Assembly (NCBI GenBank): GCA_963775625.1
Contig: CAVZJM010000016.1
Location: 1-64,000 of the forward strand
Length of the DNA stretch: 64,000 bases
Direction: 5' to 3'
DNA from: JAIBJN01 sp963775625
GTDB lineage: Bacteria; Actinomycetota; Thermoleophilia; Gaiellales; Gaiellaceae
Positions within the stretch are counted from its first letter, which is position 1; each line of letters starts with the position of its first letter. The notes under the pieces are model-generated. The model worked only from the letters and a program-made list of their open reading frames with translations, made no database searches and was not told the origin of the DNA. Shown piece by piece: positions 1 to 8,896 of this stretch. Both the position numbers and the translations under genes were made by a program.

Positions 1-2117
1 GCCAGGACGGCCTCGCGCTCGACGACGCGCCGCTCGCGCTTGAAGGGCAGCGGCACCTCGGGATTTTCGGTGTCGATCTCGCGCGCGAGCCGGTGGCCTG
101 AGAAGACGGCGTCGGCCGTCAAGCGCGGCGCTTCGCAGTCTCCGATCCGGTAGAAGCCGGTGATGCCTTCGGCCACGAGGGTGTCGATCCCCACCGAGTC
201 CTTCAGCTCTCGGAAGAGCGCCTCGTCCGAGCGACGTTGCGTCACGAGCACGACCGCGTCGGCGGCGAACTCGAGCTCGCGTCCCTCCTCGTCGTAGACG
301 TGGCTGGCGAGCACGCGACCCTCCTCGAACTTGGTCGGCATGTGGTACGTGACGATCTCGACGCCGAGCTTGTGCAGGATCCGGTGCTGGTTCGGCGCCT
401 CGAGCGTGAAGTGCAGGTACGGCCCGATGTTGCCCAGGTGCGTCATCAGCGTGACCTTCTTGCCGTCCCGCGCGAGTTTCTCCGCGAGGGAGACGCCCAT
501 GAAGTAGCCGTCGTCGTCGAGGATGAGGACACGCTCGCCGGGCACCTCTTTGCCCTCGAACATGATCTGCTCGGGCGTGAGCTGCCAGGGGAGGCTGGCG
601 TCGGCGCCCGGGATAGTGTCGTGCGTGCAGCCGTTGAGCCCGTCGGTTGCCCAGTACGCGCCGGTCGCGATGACGACGATCTCGGCCCCGTACTCCTTGA
701 CGCCCTGCGCGTCGAGCCGGGTGTTCGGGACGAACTCGACGTTCTTGAGCTTGTCGATCTGGATCTTGCGGTAGTTGACGACACGGGCCCACTCGCCCAG
801 GCCGGGCAGCTGCGGGATCCAGCGCATCCCGCCGCCCATGTCCTCGCCCGCCTCGACCAGGTGCACGCGGCGCATGCCGCGCTTGCCGAGGACCATCGCG
901 CACTCCATGCCGGCCGGCCCAGCGCCGACGACGAGCACGTCGTTGTCGGCGTTCTTCGCAGGCTCGAAGCGCTCGGGGTGCCAGCCGCGCCGGTACTCCT
1001 CGCCCGCGGTCGCGTTCTGCGTGCAGATGAGCGGCGGGCCTCCGATCTCCCAGCGCGAGATGCAGATGTTGCAGCCGATGCACTCGCGGATGTCGTCGAG
1101 ACGCCCCTCGTCGATCTTGCGCGGCAGCCACGGGTCTGAGATGGACGGCCGGCACGTCGCGATGATGTCGAGCTTCCCGGAGTTGATCGCGTCGACCATC
1201 ACGTCGGGATTCGTGAAGCGGCCGACCCCGAGGACGGGCTTCTTCGCGACGGCCTTGATCGCCGCCTGCCACGGGAGCTGGCGGCCGGTTTCATAGAAGC
1301 GCGAGGGAGTCGCGTCCTCGCCCCACTCGGCGATGCTGGAGACGTTGATGTCCCAGACGTCGACGATCTCGTCGCACATCTCGACGAAGGGGATGCAGTC
1401 GCGCTCGAGCTGCGTGCCGGCCTCGCCCATGAACATGTCCGTGGACATGCGGACGCAGATCGCGCAGTCGTCGCCGACCGCCTCGCGCACCTGCTCGATC
1501 GTCTCGCGCCAGAAGCGCGCGCGGTTCTCGAAGGAGCCGCCGTACTCGTCCGTGCGCCGGTTGTAGTACGGCGTCAGGAACTGCTGCGGCAGGTACGAGT
1601 GCGAGCCGTAGACGTACACGATGTCGAAGCCGGCCTCGCGTGCCCGCTTCGCGGCCGCGACGTAGAAGCCCTGCACCTCCCGGATGTCGTCCTTGTCCAT
1701 CTCCTTCGGGTAGGTGAGGAACTCGAAGTCGCTCGGGATCTGCGACGGCGCGCGCGGGACGCAGCGCGACTCCATGCACGGCGCGTGCGGGCCTCCGTAC
1801 CAGAGCTCGGCGGCGGCCAGCGCCCCGTGCTCGTGGAGCATGTCGCACATGAGCGAGAGGTTCTTGATGTCGTCGTCGTCCCAGAGGCGCGCGGACACGC
1901 GGTGCGTGTCGTCGCTCTCGGGATGGATGGAGCAGTACTCCGTGCAGACGGCCGCGTAGCCGCCCTCGGCTTTCATGGCGCGGAAATGCGCCTGGCTCAG
2001 CGGCTTTTCCGAGCCGAATCCGTTGCAGTGCGGGATCTGGTAGAAGCGGTTCTTCATCGTCTTCGGGCCGATCTGGATCGGCTCGAAGAGGATGTCGTGC
2101 TTGGGGTCGCGCGCCAT
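1..2117 (-). CDS. tmd: Trimethylamine dehydrogenase (3' end beyond window)
   Basis: Predicted to demethylate trimethylamine to dimethylamine plus formaldehyde, passing electrons to an electron-transfer flavoprotein. The N-terminus (MARDPKHDILFEPIQIGPK) and the order of motifs match classical TMADH: a TIM barrel to about residue 340, then a 4Fe-4S cluster (CIGCNIC plus a Cys 13 residues on), then an ADP/FAD-binding domain (VVGAGPAG). Cys31, which carries the 6-S-cysteinyl FMN, is present in PHCNG. The aromatic substrate bowl of TMADH is intact: Tyr61 in TEYCSI (Gln in dimethylamine dehydrogenase), Trp in IAEWGED and Trp in ISRWEIGG. The start is fixed by GGAGGTACGCG just before the ATG. About 705 residues are visible and no stop is reached, so only the extreme C-terminus is missing. 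Family assignment is very secure; the choice of trimethylamine over dimethylamine rests on the bowl residues. Confidence 0.93.
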   Translation of the reverse strand, partial: MARDPKHDILFEPIQIGPKTMKNRFYQIPHCNGFGSEKPLSQAHFRAMKAEGGYAAVCTEYCSIHPESDDTHRVSARLWDDDDIKNLSLMCDMLHEHGALAAAELWYGGPHAPCMESRCVPRAPSQIPSDFEFLTYPKEMDKDDIREVQGFYVAAAKRAREAGFDIVYVYGSHSYLPQQFLTPYYNRRTDEYGGSFENRARFWRETIEQVREAVGDDCAICVRMSTDMFMGEAGTQLERDCIPFVEMCDEIVDVWDINVSSIAEWGEDATPSRFYETGRQLPWQAAIKAVAKKPVLGVGRFTNPDVMVDAINSGKLDIIATCRPSISDPWLPRKIDEGRLDDIRECIGCNICISRWEIGGPPLICTQNATAGEEYRRGWHPERFEPAKNADNDVLVVGAGPAGMECAMVLGKRGMRRVHLVEAGEDMGGGMRWIPQLPGLGEWARVVNYRKIQIDKLKNVEFVPNTRLDAQGVKEYGAEIVVIATGAYWATDGLNGCTHDTIPGADASLPWQLTPEQIMFEGKEVPGERVLILDDDGYFMGVSLAEKLARDGKKVTLMTHLGNIGPYLHFTLEAPNQHRILHKLGVEIVTYHMPTKFEEGRVLASHVYDEEGRELEFAADAVVLVTQRRSDEALFRELKDSVGIDTLVAEGITGFYRIGDCEAPRLTADAVFSGHRLAREIDTENPEVPLPFKRERRVVEREAVL

Positions 2118-2201
2118 CTCGCGTACCTCCTTCAGGGGCAGCACCGGAAGCTGGCATTCTTCCAGCGGTCGCGGCAGCCTTCAAGCCGCAGCCGCTGGGT
2201 G

Positions 2202-2602
2202 TTAGTCGTCGCCGACCCAGACGAGGCAGGGCGCGTTCGCGCGGATGCGCTTGATCGCCTTGCGGAAGTAGCGCTTGCCGAGCCCCTTCGATCCGCCCCG
2301 AAGACAAGGAGGCCGATCCGCTCCGTCCGGGCGACCTCGAGCGCAGTCTTCACGGGCTGCGGTTGTGGAAGGCGAGCTGGCTCGTCGTGACGCCGAGGTC
2401 GCGGGCGCGGCGCGCGACCGCGTCGAGGTGCTTCCGGATTCCTCTGCTCGGAGTACTGGCGGGCGACGTGGCCGACGTAGTTGCGGTACTCGAGCGGGAT
2501 CGCGTCGCAGATGTAGAGCTCGGCGCCCGTCTGCGCCGCCGAGTCGATGGCAAACTTGATCGCCGGCTCCTCGAGCTCGACGTTCAGGGTGAGCAGCATC
2601 AC
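2202..2602 (-). pseudogene. Universal stress protein (UspA family), frameshifted
   Basis: Small nucleotide-binding stress protein, about 133 residues if repaired. The pieces lie in three reading frames: the N-terminus (MMLLTLNVELEEPAIKFAID) and AELYICDAIPLEYRNYV in one, IRKHLDAVARRARDLGVTTS in the next, then VKTALEVARTERIGLLVFG and finally KRYFRKAIKRIRANAPCLVW before TAA. Shifts fall near 2440, 2362 and 2288. The start ATG overlaps the stop of the upstream zinc-ribbon gene, and TMADH follows 84 bp downstream, so the four genes from the permease to TMADH look like one transcript. UspA partners of permeases are common. Because conservation is good on both sides of each shift, sequencing indels are as likely as real decay. 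Confidence 0.7.
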
Positions 2603-3024
2603 CGGTCGGACGCTCCTCGCGACCGGGCTCGCGCGGGGAGGCGCCGGACGGTCAAGCGTCTCGCCGGCTCATTCTCGCTTGCCTCGAGCTCGAGCGTCGG
2701 CAGCTCGCCGGGCGAGGGGACGAACCTCCGCATGAACCAGCGGCGGATGTACCAGAACCAGAGCATGCCGGCGAGAGGAACCGTGATCGCCGCGCCCCAG
2801 ATGCCCCAGAGGAAGAACGAGGCGAGCGCGAGTGCGATGATGAAGACGGCCCCGACGCGGACGTAGAGCCTCGCCTTGGACTGGTGCTCACGTATCTGGG
2901 GGTAGTTGCTCTCGGAGATCTCGGACGTGTCGTAGCGGCGACCGCACGCGCACTCGACGACGTCCCCGAGCTTCGCCGAGTGGGTCTCGCCGCACTCGCA
3001 CCGAACGGTGATCGGAATGGCCAC
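2599..3024 (-). CDS. Zinc-ribbon membrane protein, function unknown
   Basis: A 141-residue protein. The N-terminal part has two Cys pairs (CECG near residue 10 and CACG near residue 26) that could form a rubredoxin-like zinc ribbon. Two hydrophobic segments follow (about residues 57-73 and 78-92), then a basic and acidic C-terminal tail, so it is probably anchored in the cytoplasmic membrane. A GTG start at 3024 is preferred over the upstream ATG at 3093 because AGGAGAGG sits seven bases before it. It lies between the permease and the stress protein, whose ATG overlaps its stop, so all three are probably co-transcribed. I do not recognise the family. The location suggests an accessory role to transport of the amine or amino acid substrate, which is inference. 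Confidence 0.7.
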   Translation of the reverse strand: MAIPITVRCECGETHSAKLGDVVECACGRRYDTSEISESNYPQIREHQSKARLYVRVGAVFIIALALASFFLWGIWGAAITVPLAGMLWFWYIRRWFMRRFVPSPGELPTLELEASENEPARRLTVRRLPARARSRGASDR

Positions 3025-3105
3025 AGCCTCTCCTGCCGATTCTAGTCCCCGAACGTCGAGGGGCGGGTTGCCCCGCCCCTCGTACTCGAGCATGTCTGTG
3101 GCGCT

Positions 3106-4722
3106 CTAGCGCGCCGTTGCGGGAGCCACTGCGCGACCGGCGGCCGCTGCTCCGTCGATCGCCTCCTGCGTCGGCTGCTCGTCGCTCGGATCCTTCCAGC
3201 GCACCGGCTTGCCCCACTGCTTCTGGGCGATGATGTAGCCGACTACGCCGCACACGAGCACGAGGACGCCGACGATGACGATTGCCGGCACTCTCGCCGT
3301 CGCGCTGGGCACGTCGCCTGTTCCCGCGAGGAAGGCGGCGTACTCGTCGCTCAGGTAGTCGAAGCCGTACCCGGTGTATTTCAGCCCGTACAGCCCGAAG
3401 ATGATGAAGAGCGAGTTCAGCGGCGCAGAAGAGCCCCGCCAGCCACATCCAGGCCTTCCCGAGCTTGATCGGACGTGGCCAGTTCGGGCGGTCTCTGCGC
3501 AAGAGCAGCATCCCGGATAGGGCGATCACGTGCGAGAGCATGTACCCGAGATTGCCCGCCGCGAGGATGAAGTAGATGTTCTGGAAGTAGAGGAGCAGGA
3601 AGATGTTCAGGAGCATGTCGACCGTCATGGCGCGGCCCGGCACGTTGTGCCTGTTCAGGACGCCGAGCTGCCTGATCGTCATCTTCTCCTCGGAGAGCGC
3701 GTAGAGCGCCCGCGATCCGTCCATGGTGGCCGTGTTCATCGAGAGCAGCAGGCCGGCGCAGATGGACTGACGACGAGGAACTTCCCGAACGTGTCGCCGG
3801 CGATCGAGTTGACGACGTCGGTCAGCCAGACGACGCCCGTCAGGTCGTTGAAGAGGCCGTCGTAGCCGATCGTCCCGAGCACGACGATCGGGAGCATGAT
3901 CGACAGGACGACGTTGAGCGCTCCCACCGAGGCGAGCGCCTTGCGGGTGTCGTTCGCCGTGTCCTTGTACTCCGGCGCGAACGTCGCCCCGGCCTCGGGG
4001 CCGTAGGTCGACCAGCCGAGGATGTACAGCCAGACCATGATCATCACGAACTGGTTGAAGGTGCGTCGCCGAATCGCCGTAGAACTCGACGTTCGCGGCC
4101 ACGAAGTTCGAGTTGATCTCGTGATTCGAGAAGTCGCCGGTGAGGAAGCCGCCGATCGCGATGACGAGGATCGGGAAGATCATCAGGGCCCCGACCACGT
4201 AGCTGAGCCCGACGGCGGGTCGCATGCCGCGGATGTTGAAGATCCAGCAGAGGACGATGCAGACGACGCCGATCAGCTGCGCCCACCCGAGCGGCTGGAT
4301 GATCGGTGGGTTCAGAGATCGTGGTCGCGAGGTAGCCGTCGCCTCCGAACTCGGCGATGCAGCAGGTACCCGATCAGGCTCCCGTAGATCGCGAGCACGC
4401 TCGACCACGCGAACCAGTAGCCGAAGACCGCGATCGGGCCCGCGAAGGAGAAGTGCTTGCGCCAGCCCTCTCGCGCGTAGACCGACAGGCCTCCCGGCTT
4501 GTCCGGGAACATCGCGGCGGGCTCGCAGTAGATGTACGCCTGGAGCGCGCCGATGATGGCCGAGATGATCCAGAGGATGATCGCCACCTGGCCGCCGAGC
4601 GCGATGATCGACCCCCACAGGCCGATCAGCAGGAAGCCCGGGTTGGCGAGACCGATGACGAACCCGTCCCACCACCGAATCGTCTTGAGGAGACGTCGTT
4701 CGTCTACTGCAACTTCAGCCAT
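3106..4722 (-). pseudogene. APC-superfamily amino acid/amine permease, frameshifted
   Basis: Integral membrane importer of the amino acid-polyamine-organocation superfamily, about 538 residues and roughly 12 membrane segments if repaired. Recognisable blocks, in order but in different frames: the N-terminus with GFVIGLANPGFLLIGLWGSI, PPIIQPLGWAQLIGVVCIV, MVWLYILGWSTYGPEAGA, CAGLLLSMNTATMDGSRALY and a last helix ending in IIAQKQWGKPVRW. Shifts are near 4363, 4317, 4062, 3767 and 3427. The start ATG at 4722 follows GAGGAGGGTGC. The substrate cannot be read from sequence. Next to trimethylamine dehydrogenase, a methylated amine or betaine-like compound is plausible. Five shifts in 1.6 kb are far above the rate elsewhere in the window and probably reflect poor local consensus. 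Confidence 0.8.
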
Positions 4723-4920
4723 GCACCCTCCTCTGGATCGAGAGACGCCCCAGCCGGACCGCGACTCTAGTGAGTGCGTCGGACTGCTCCGTCGCATGCA
4801 TTCTTCGCCGCAGTCGGCAGTTCGCCGTCATGGGATGCGCGACGTTAACACTCGGCGGTTGCGACTTCAATGGCCGAATGGACATGCGAGACTGCTGCCG
4901 ACTGTACGGAAGGAGGGGAA

Positions 4921-6357
4921 ATGGCGATAGCAACTCGTCAGGACGCGTACATCGGCGGCAAGTGGATTCCCGGTGACGGCGAGGAGATCGAGGTCACGAG
5001 CCCGGCCACGGGGGAGCTCCTGGGGACGGTCGCCGCCTCGTCGCCCGCGCAGCTCGAAGCGGCGGTCCAGGCCGCCGTCGAGGCGTTTCGGACCTGGCGC
5101 AAGGTCTCCCTGCTCGAGCGCGTCGAGCTCTGCCGGGCGGCGTTCTCGATCTGCATGGAGCGCGCCGACGAGATCGCGGAGATGATCACGCGCGAGGTCG
5201 GCAAGACGATCCGGGAGTCCCGTGAGGAGATGGTCGAGTACACGGCCGACCACTTCCGGCGCGCGTCCGAGGACGTCCTCCGCCATGCGGGCCAGGTGCT
5301 GCCCTCCACGCAGGAGCGCTCGAACGCCAAGCGGATCATCGTCACGCAGGAGCCGGTCGGCGTCGTCGCCGCGGTCACGCCCTGGAACTTCCCGGTCGAC
5401 ATCGCCGGGATCCCTATCGTCTACGGCCTCGCCGTCGGCTGCACCACGGTCTGGAAGCCGTCGGAGCACGCGCCGCTCTGCGCGAACATGTTCGCCGAGG
5501 TCATCCACGACGCCGGCTTCCCGCCCGGGACGCTGAACGTCGTGCACGGCCGGGGCGACGTGGGTGCCGCGCTCGTGCGCCACCCGGACGTCGGCGCCGT
5601 CGTCTTCACAGGCTCCTCACGGACGGGCGAGCAGGTCGCGCGCGACGCGGCCCTCAAGAACCGCGTGCTCGAGCTGGGCGGCAACGGGCCGCAGATCGTT
5701 CTCGCCGACGCCAACCTCGAGAAGGCCGCGGACGCCGCGATCGTCGGCTGCTTCTACCTCGCCGGCCAGTGCTGCACGGCAGCGGAGCGCATTCTCGTCC
5801 ACGAGTCCGTCCAGGACGCGTTCGTCGAGGCGCTCGCCGAACGAACGAGGGCCCTCCGCGTCGGGGACCCGCTCGACGAGGAGACGGACATGGGCCCGCT
5901 CTGCACCCCGGAGGTGCTGGCGCGGACCCGGGAGCACCTCGACGACGCGCAGGCCAAGGGCGCGCGCGTCGTGCTGGGCGGCGGCCACGAGGGCCAGTTC
6001 CACGAGCCGACGATCATCACCGGCGTCACGAGCGACATGCGGATCGCGCAGGAGGAGACGTTCGGCCCGGTGGCGCCGATCATCTCCTTCTCCACGCTCG
6101 ACGAGGCGCTCGAGATCGCCAACGAGACGGAGTACGGCCTCACGGCGTCCGTGTTCACCCGCTCACTCCACGACGCCTGGCGGGCGGCCGAGGAGCTGCG
6201 GCACGGCACCGTCCACATCAACGAGACGACGAACTACTGGGACCAGCTCGCCCCGTTCGGCGGCGCGAAGGCCTCAGGCGCGGGCCGCGAGCTGGCCGGC
6301 TGGATGCTCGACGCCCTCACGGAGACGAAGCAGATCACGTTCGACCTCGCCGACTGA
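4921..6357 (+). CDS. NAD(P)-dependent aldehyde dehydrogenase
   Basis: Oxidises an aldehyde to the acid with NAD(P). At 478 residues it has the usual family length. Visible landmarks: PWNFPVDIAGIP in the cofactor site, VFTGSSRTGEQVA (Rossmann turn), the general base Glu in ELGGNGP, the nucleophile in GQCCTAAERI, and ETFGPVAPI near the C-terminus. ATG at 4921 is chosen over the in-frame ATG at 4870 because GGAAGGAGGGGAA lies directly before it. It is divergent from the permease and followed by a palindromic repeat. Sequence resembles the succinate-semialdehyde/lactaldehyde/vanillin-type group. The natural aldehyde is unknown; an amine-derived aldehyde would fit the neighbourhood but is inference. 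Confidence 0.93.
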   Translation: MAIATRQDAYIGGKWIPGDGEEIEVTSPATGELLGTVAASSPAQLEAAVQAAVEAFRTWRKVSLLERVELCRAAFSICMERADEIAEMITREVGKTIRESREEMVEYTADHFRRASEDVLRHAGQVLPSTQERSNAKRIIVTQEPVGVVAAVTPWNFPVDIAGIPIVYGLAVGCTTVWKPSEHAPLCANMFAEVIHDAGFPPGTLNVVHGRGDVGAALVRHPDVGAVVFTGSSRTGEQVARDAALKNRVLELGGNGPQIVLADANLEKAADAAIVGCFYLAGQCCTAAERILVHESVQDAFVEALAERTRALRVGDPLDEETDMGPLCTPEVLARTREHLDDAQAKGARVVLGGGHEGQFHEPTIITGVTSDMRIAQEETFGPVAPIISFSTLDEALEIANETEYGLTASVFTRSLHDAWRAAEELRHGTVHINETTNYWDQLAPFGGAKASGAGRELAGWMLDALTETKQITFDLAD

Positions 6358-6366
6358 CGGACGTCC

Positions 6367-6389
6367 CCAAGTAACAGACTGTTACTTGG
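6367..6389. repeat. 23-bp perfect palindrome, copy 1
   Basis: CCAAGTAACAG, a central A, then the exact reverse complement of the arm. It is AT-richer than its surroundings and sits ten bases after the aldehyde dehydrogenase stop and 18 bases before the small HTH-like gene. Copies 2 and 3 (6752-6776 and 24738-24760) differ only in the centre base and one flanking pair. It could be a REP-type repeat, a dyad protein-binding site, or a hairpin at a transcript end. Confidence 0.9.
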
Positions 6390-6407
6390 CAGTTTCGGCC
6401 TCGAGCC

Positions 6408-6746
6408 GTGACACACACATCGCTCGATCTCGGCGATCGTCGGTGGATGCCTGTGTCCGCGCCGAGGATCGACTCGCGGCTGGTCGTCGCGATCGAGCGT
6501 CTCGACGATGCGACGGTGCGCATCGCGGAGACGAATCGGCGGCTCGGCGAGGTCGCAGACGCGCTCGGCCTCCCCAGGCCGAGCTATGAGCAGGTGCGGA
6601 CGATCGTGCACGAGTTCCGCCGCCTCGGTCCTCGGCCCGGTGCGGGTCAGGTCCTGCTCGACATCGCGTTCCAGGTCCGTCCACCGCTGGCCTTCGGCGA
6701 CTACCTGGCAGGGACGCTGCCGCCCGAGCCTCCCCGCAGACGGTAG
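6408..6746 (+). CDS. Small helix-turn-helix-like protein
   Basis: A 112-residue protein with GTG start and no obvious Shine-Dalgarno sequence. After a short variable N-terminus come SRLVVAIERLDD, then AETNRRLGEVADALGLPRPS and YEQVRTIVHEFRR, which read like a predicted DNA-binding helix-turn-helix with an Arg-rich end. The C-terminal 35 residues are less structured. No membrane segment or signal peptide is seen. The gene is framed on both sides by copies of the same palindrome (6367-6389 and 6752-6776), so the protein may recognise these sites or be carried together with them. I recognise no named family; DNA binding is inference from the helix pattern. Confidence 0.6.
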   Translation: MTHTSLDLGDRRWMPVSAPRIDSRLVVAIERLDDATVRIAETNRRLGEVADALGLPRPSYEQVRTIVHEFRRLGPRPGAGQVLLDIAFQVRPPLAFGDYLAGTLPPEPPRRR

Positions 6747-6751
6747 CCCCT

Positions 6752-6776
6752 CCCAAGTAACAGTCTGTTACTTGGG
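6752..6776. repeat. 25-bp perfect palindrome, copy 2
   Basis: Same arms as copy 1 with one additional C/G pair outside (CCCAAGTAACAG, central T, mirrored arm). It lies between the stop of the small HTH-like gene on the plus strand and the stop of the GMC oxidoreductase on the minus strand, where a bidirectional terminator would be expected. Confidence 0.9.
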
Positions 6777-6791
6777 CTCGTGCCTCGTGCC

Positions 6792-8879
6792 CTACGCGGG
6801 CACAGCCTGCAGGCGGGCGCGCTCGATCAGGCGCTCGGTGCAGCGGAGGGAGTTCGCGCAGATCGTGGACGTCGGCGCCATGGGGCCGGAGGTGGGGAAG
6901 ACGGCGCCGTCGAGAACGTAGAGGTTAGGGACGTCGTGGGCCGCGCACCAGCGGTCGACTACGGACGTGGCCGGGTCGTCGCCCATCCTCGTCGTGCCCA
7001 GCAGGTGCCAGCCCCACTGCGACCAGTCGGCCGTGATCGTCTTCACGGCCCCGGCGGCCTCGTGCGCCTCCTTGGCCCGTGCGAGCTGGAATTCGAGGTT
7101 CGCGCGCATCTCGTCGTCGATCGTGAACGTGATCTTCGGCGCCGGAATCCCGTCCGCGTCGGTCAGCTCCCGGTCGAGCGTGACCGTGTTGGATTCGTGC
7201 GGGAGGTCCTCGATCCCGACGCCCCAGTCGAACGCGTGCCCGAGCGTCGAATCCGTCAGGTCGTGGACGGCCGCGCCCCAGCGCTCGTCGAAGGGCAGCT
7301 CGTCGTAGCGGAAGAGGCTGAAGAGGGGCCCGCCGAGCGGCATCACGTCCCACTGCGCCCCGAGCGGGAAGCCGTGCGACTCGTCGTGATCGGCGAACTC
7401 GAGCGAGAGGAGCTGCGTCCCCCACGGCCCGAGCCAGCCCTCGAGGTCGTCCTCGTAGATCCCGAGCACGCTCATGTACGGATGCAGCATCAGCCGCTTG
7501 CCCACGAGCCCGGACGAGTTGGCGAGCCCGTCGGCGCCGCCCGAGAGGAGGAGCAGGCGGGCCGTGCCGACGCCGTTGCCTGCGACGATCACGACGTCGG
7601 CCTCCTGCCGCTGCTCCTGCCCTTCGCGGTCGATGTAGATCGCGCCGGTGGCGAGGCCGTTTCCGTTCGTCGTGATCTCGCGGACGCGCGCCCCTGTGAC
7701 GAGCTTCGCGCCGTGCTCGAGTGCCTGCGGCCACATGGTCGTGTCCGTGGAGCTCTTCGCGCCTTTCGGGCAGCCCCACATGCAGGTGCCCGTGCGCTCA
7801 CAGCCGGCCAGGCTGCCGACGGGCTCCGAGCGGATCGCGTGCGCCGCCGGCCACCAGTGCCAGTTGAGCTCATTCATGCCCTCGGCCGCCCGGCGCCCGA
7901 TCGGTCCGATCGGGAGTGGAGGCAGGAGTGGCGGCGGCCCGGGCGGGTAGTTCGGGTCGCCGGTCATGCCCGAGATCTGCATCTCCTGGTCGATCTGCTC
8001 GTAGTAGGGCCTCATCTCCTCGTAGGAGACGGGCCAGTCGTCGGCGACCCCGTGGAGCGTGCGCAGCTTGTAGTCCTGCGGCCGCAGCCGCACCCACTGC
8101 GCGCAGAAGTGCACCGTGCTCCCGCCGACGGCGTTGTACATCACCGGCGTGATCGGCGAGCCGGAGACCTCGAGCGGGTAGTCGGCGGGATGCTGCCGCG
8201 TGTTCGGGTTCGGGCTGAACTGCGCGTCGGCGACGAGCTCCCACTCGAGCTTGTCGCCCGGGAAGTCGGAGGCGTTCTCCCAGCCGCCCTGCTCGAGGCA
8301 GACGACCTTGAAGCCGGCTTCGGCGAGATGTCTCGCCGCCACCGAGCCGCCGGCGCCGGCTCCGATCACGACGACGTCGGCCTTCTCGCCGTTGCCCGAG
8401 ATCGAGAAGGAGAGCGGCGCCGCCGGCTCGACAGTATCCGGCGGCGGCGCCGGCGTCGTGTTGATCGGCCCGCGTTCGAAGACCGGGTCGAGCAGCCCGT
8501 CGCGGAGGTCGTACTCGGCCTCGTCGGAGAAGGGGATCCGCTTTCCCTGACCCGGGTAGCCGATCCGCTTTCGAACCTTCAGGTTCATGTAGTAGCCGCC
8601 CGACGCGATCTGCGCGAGCGCGGAGAAGCCGTCGGGATCCTCGGCGTGCAGCCGGCGGGCCTCGGCCTCAGCGTCCCGGTCGGCTGCGGCGTCGAGCCCG
8701 GTCGCCAGCGCCTCCACGAGGTCGGGGCGGGCCGCGAGCGCCCGGTCGAGCCACTTGTCCGCGGAGCCGGCCTCGCTGGCGGCGGGCATCGCGTCGGTGG
8801 CCGGTATGAGCACGTCGGCCAGCGCCCAGAAGGTCGCCCGCTGCTCCTGGGTCAGGGTCTGCTCGCTCGTGACGGCCAT
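6792..8879 (-). CDS. GMC-family oxidoreductase with N-terminal gluconate-dehydrogenase subunit 3-like domain
   Basis: FAD-dependent oxidase or dehydrogenase of an alcohol or sugar, 695 residues. Residues 1-125 resemble the small subunit 3 of gluconate 2-dehydrogenases (TLTQEQRATFWALADVLIPA), normally a separate protein. Residues about 160-690 are the GMC flavoprotein: the dinucleotide motif VVVIGAGAGGSVAARHLAEA, GGSTVHFCAQW, and the C-terminal active-site histidine in WGWHLLGTTRMG followed by NLYVLDGAVFPTSG. CxxxGTCMWGCPKGA supplies extra cysteines typical of the gluconate/sorbitol branch. The start ATG at 8879 follows TAGGAGGAGC. It is the last gene of a five-gene minus-strand operon, 17 bases after the luciferase-like gene. 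The substrate is unknown. Confidence 0.9.
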   Translation of the reverse strand: MAVTSEQTLTQEQRATFWALADVLIPATDAMPAASEAGSADKWLDRALAARPDLVEALATGLDAAADRDAEAEARRLHAEDPDGFSALAQIASGGYYMNLKVRKRIGYPGQGKRIPFSDEAEYDLRDGLLDPVFERGPINTTPAPPPDTVEPAAPLSFSISGNGEKADVVVIGAGAGGSVAARHLAEAGFKVVCLEQGGWENASDFPGDKLEWELVADAQFSPNPNTRQHPADYPLEVSGSPITPVMYNAVGGSTVHFCAQWVRLRPQDYKLRTLHGVADDWPVSYEEMRPYYEQIDQEMQISGMTGDPNYPPGPPPLLPPLPIGPIGRRAAEGMNELNWHWWPAAHAIRSEPVGSLAGCERTGTCMWGCPKGAKSSTDTTMWPQALEHGAKLVTGARVREITTNGNGLATGAIYIDREGQEQRQEADVVIVAGNGVGTARLLLLSGGADGLANSSGLVGKRLMLHPYMSVLGIYEDDLEGWLGPWGTQLLSLEFADHDESHGFPLGAQWDVMPLGGPLFSLFRYDELPFDERWGAAVHDLTDSTLGHAFDWGVGIEDLPHESNTVTLDRELTDADGIPAPKITFTIDDEMRANLEFQLARAKEAHEAAGAVKTITADWSQWGWHLLGTTRMGDDPATSVVDRWCAAHDVPNLYVLDGAVFPTSGPMAPTSTICANSLRCTERLIERARLQAVPA

Positions 8880-8896
8880 AGCTCCTCCTAGTGCCC

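Noticed and set aside
6780..8891. Long open frame on the plus strand opposite the GMC oxidoreductase
   Set aside because: Its translation is Arg/Val/Asp/Leu-rich without any family motif; it is the shadow of a GC-rich gene on the other strand. The same applies to long opposite frames at 28302-30881, 35544-36995 and 38648-40237.
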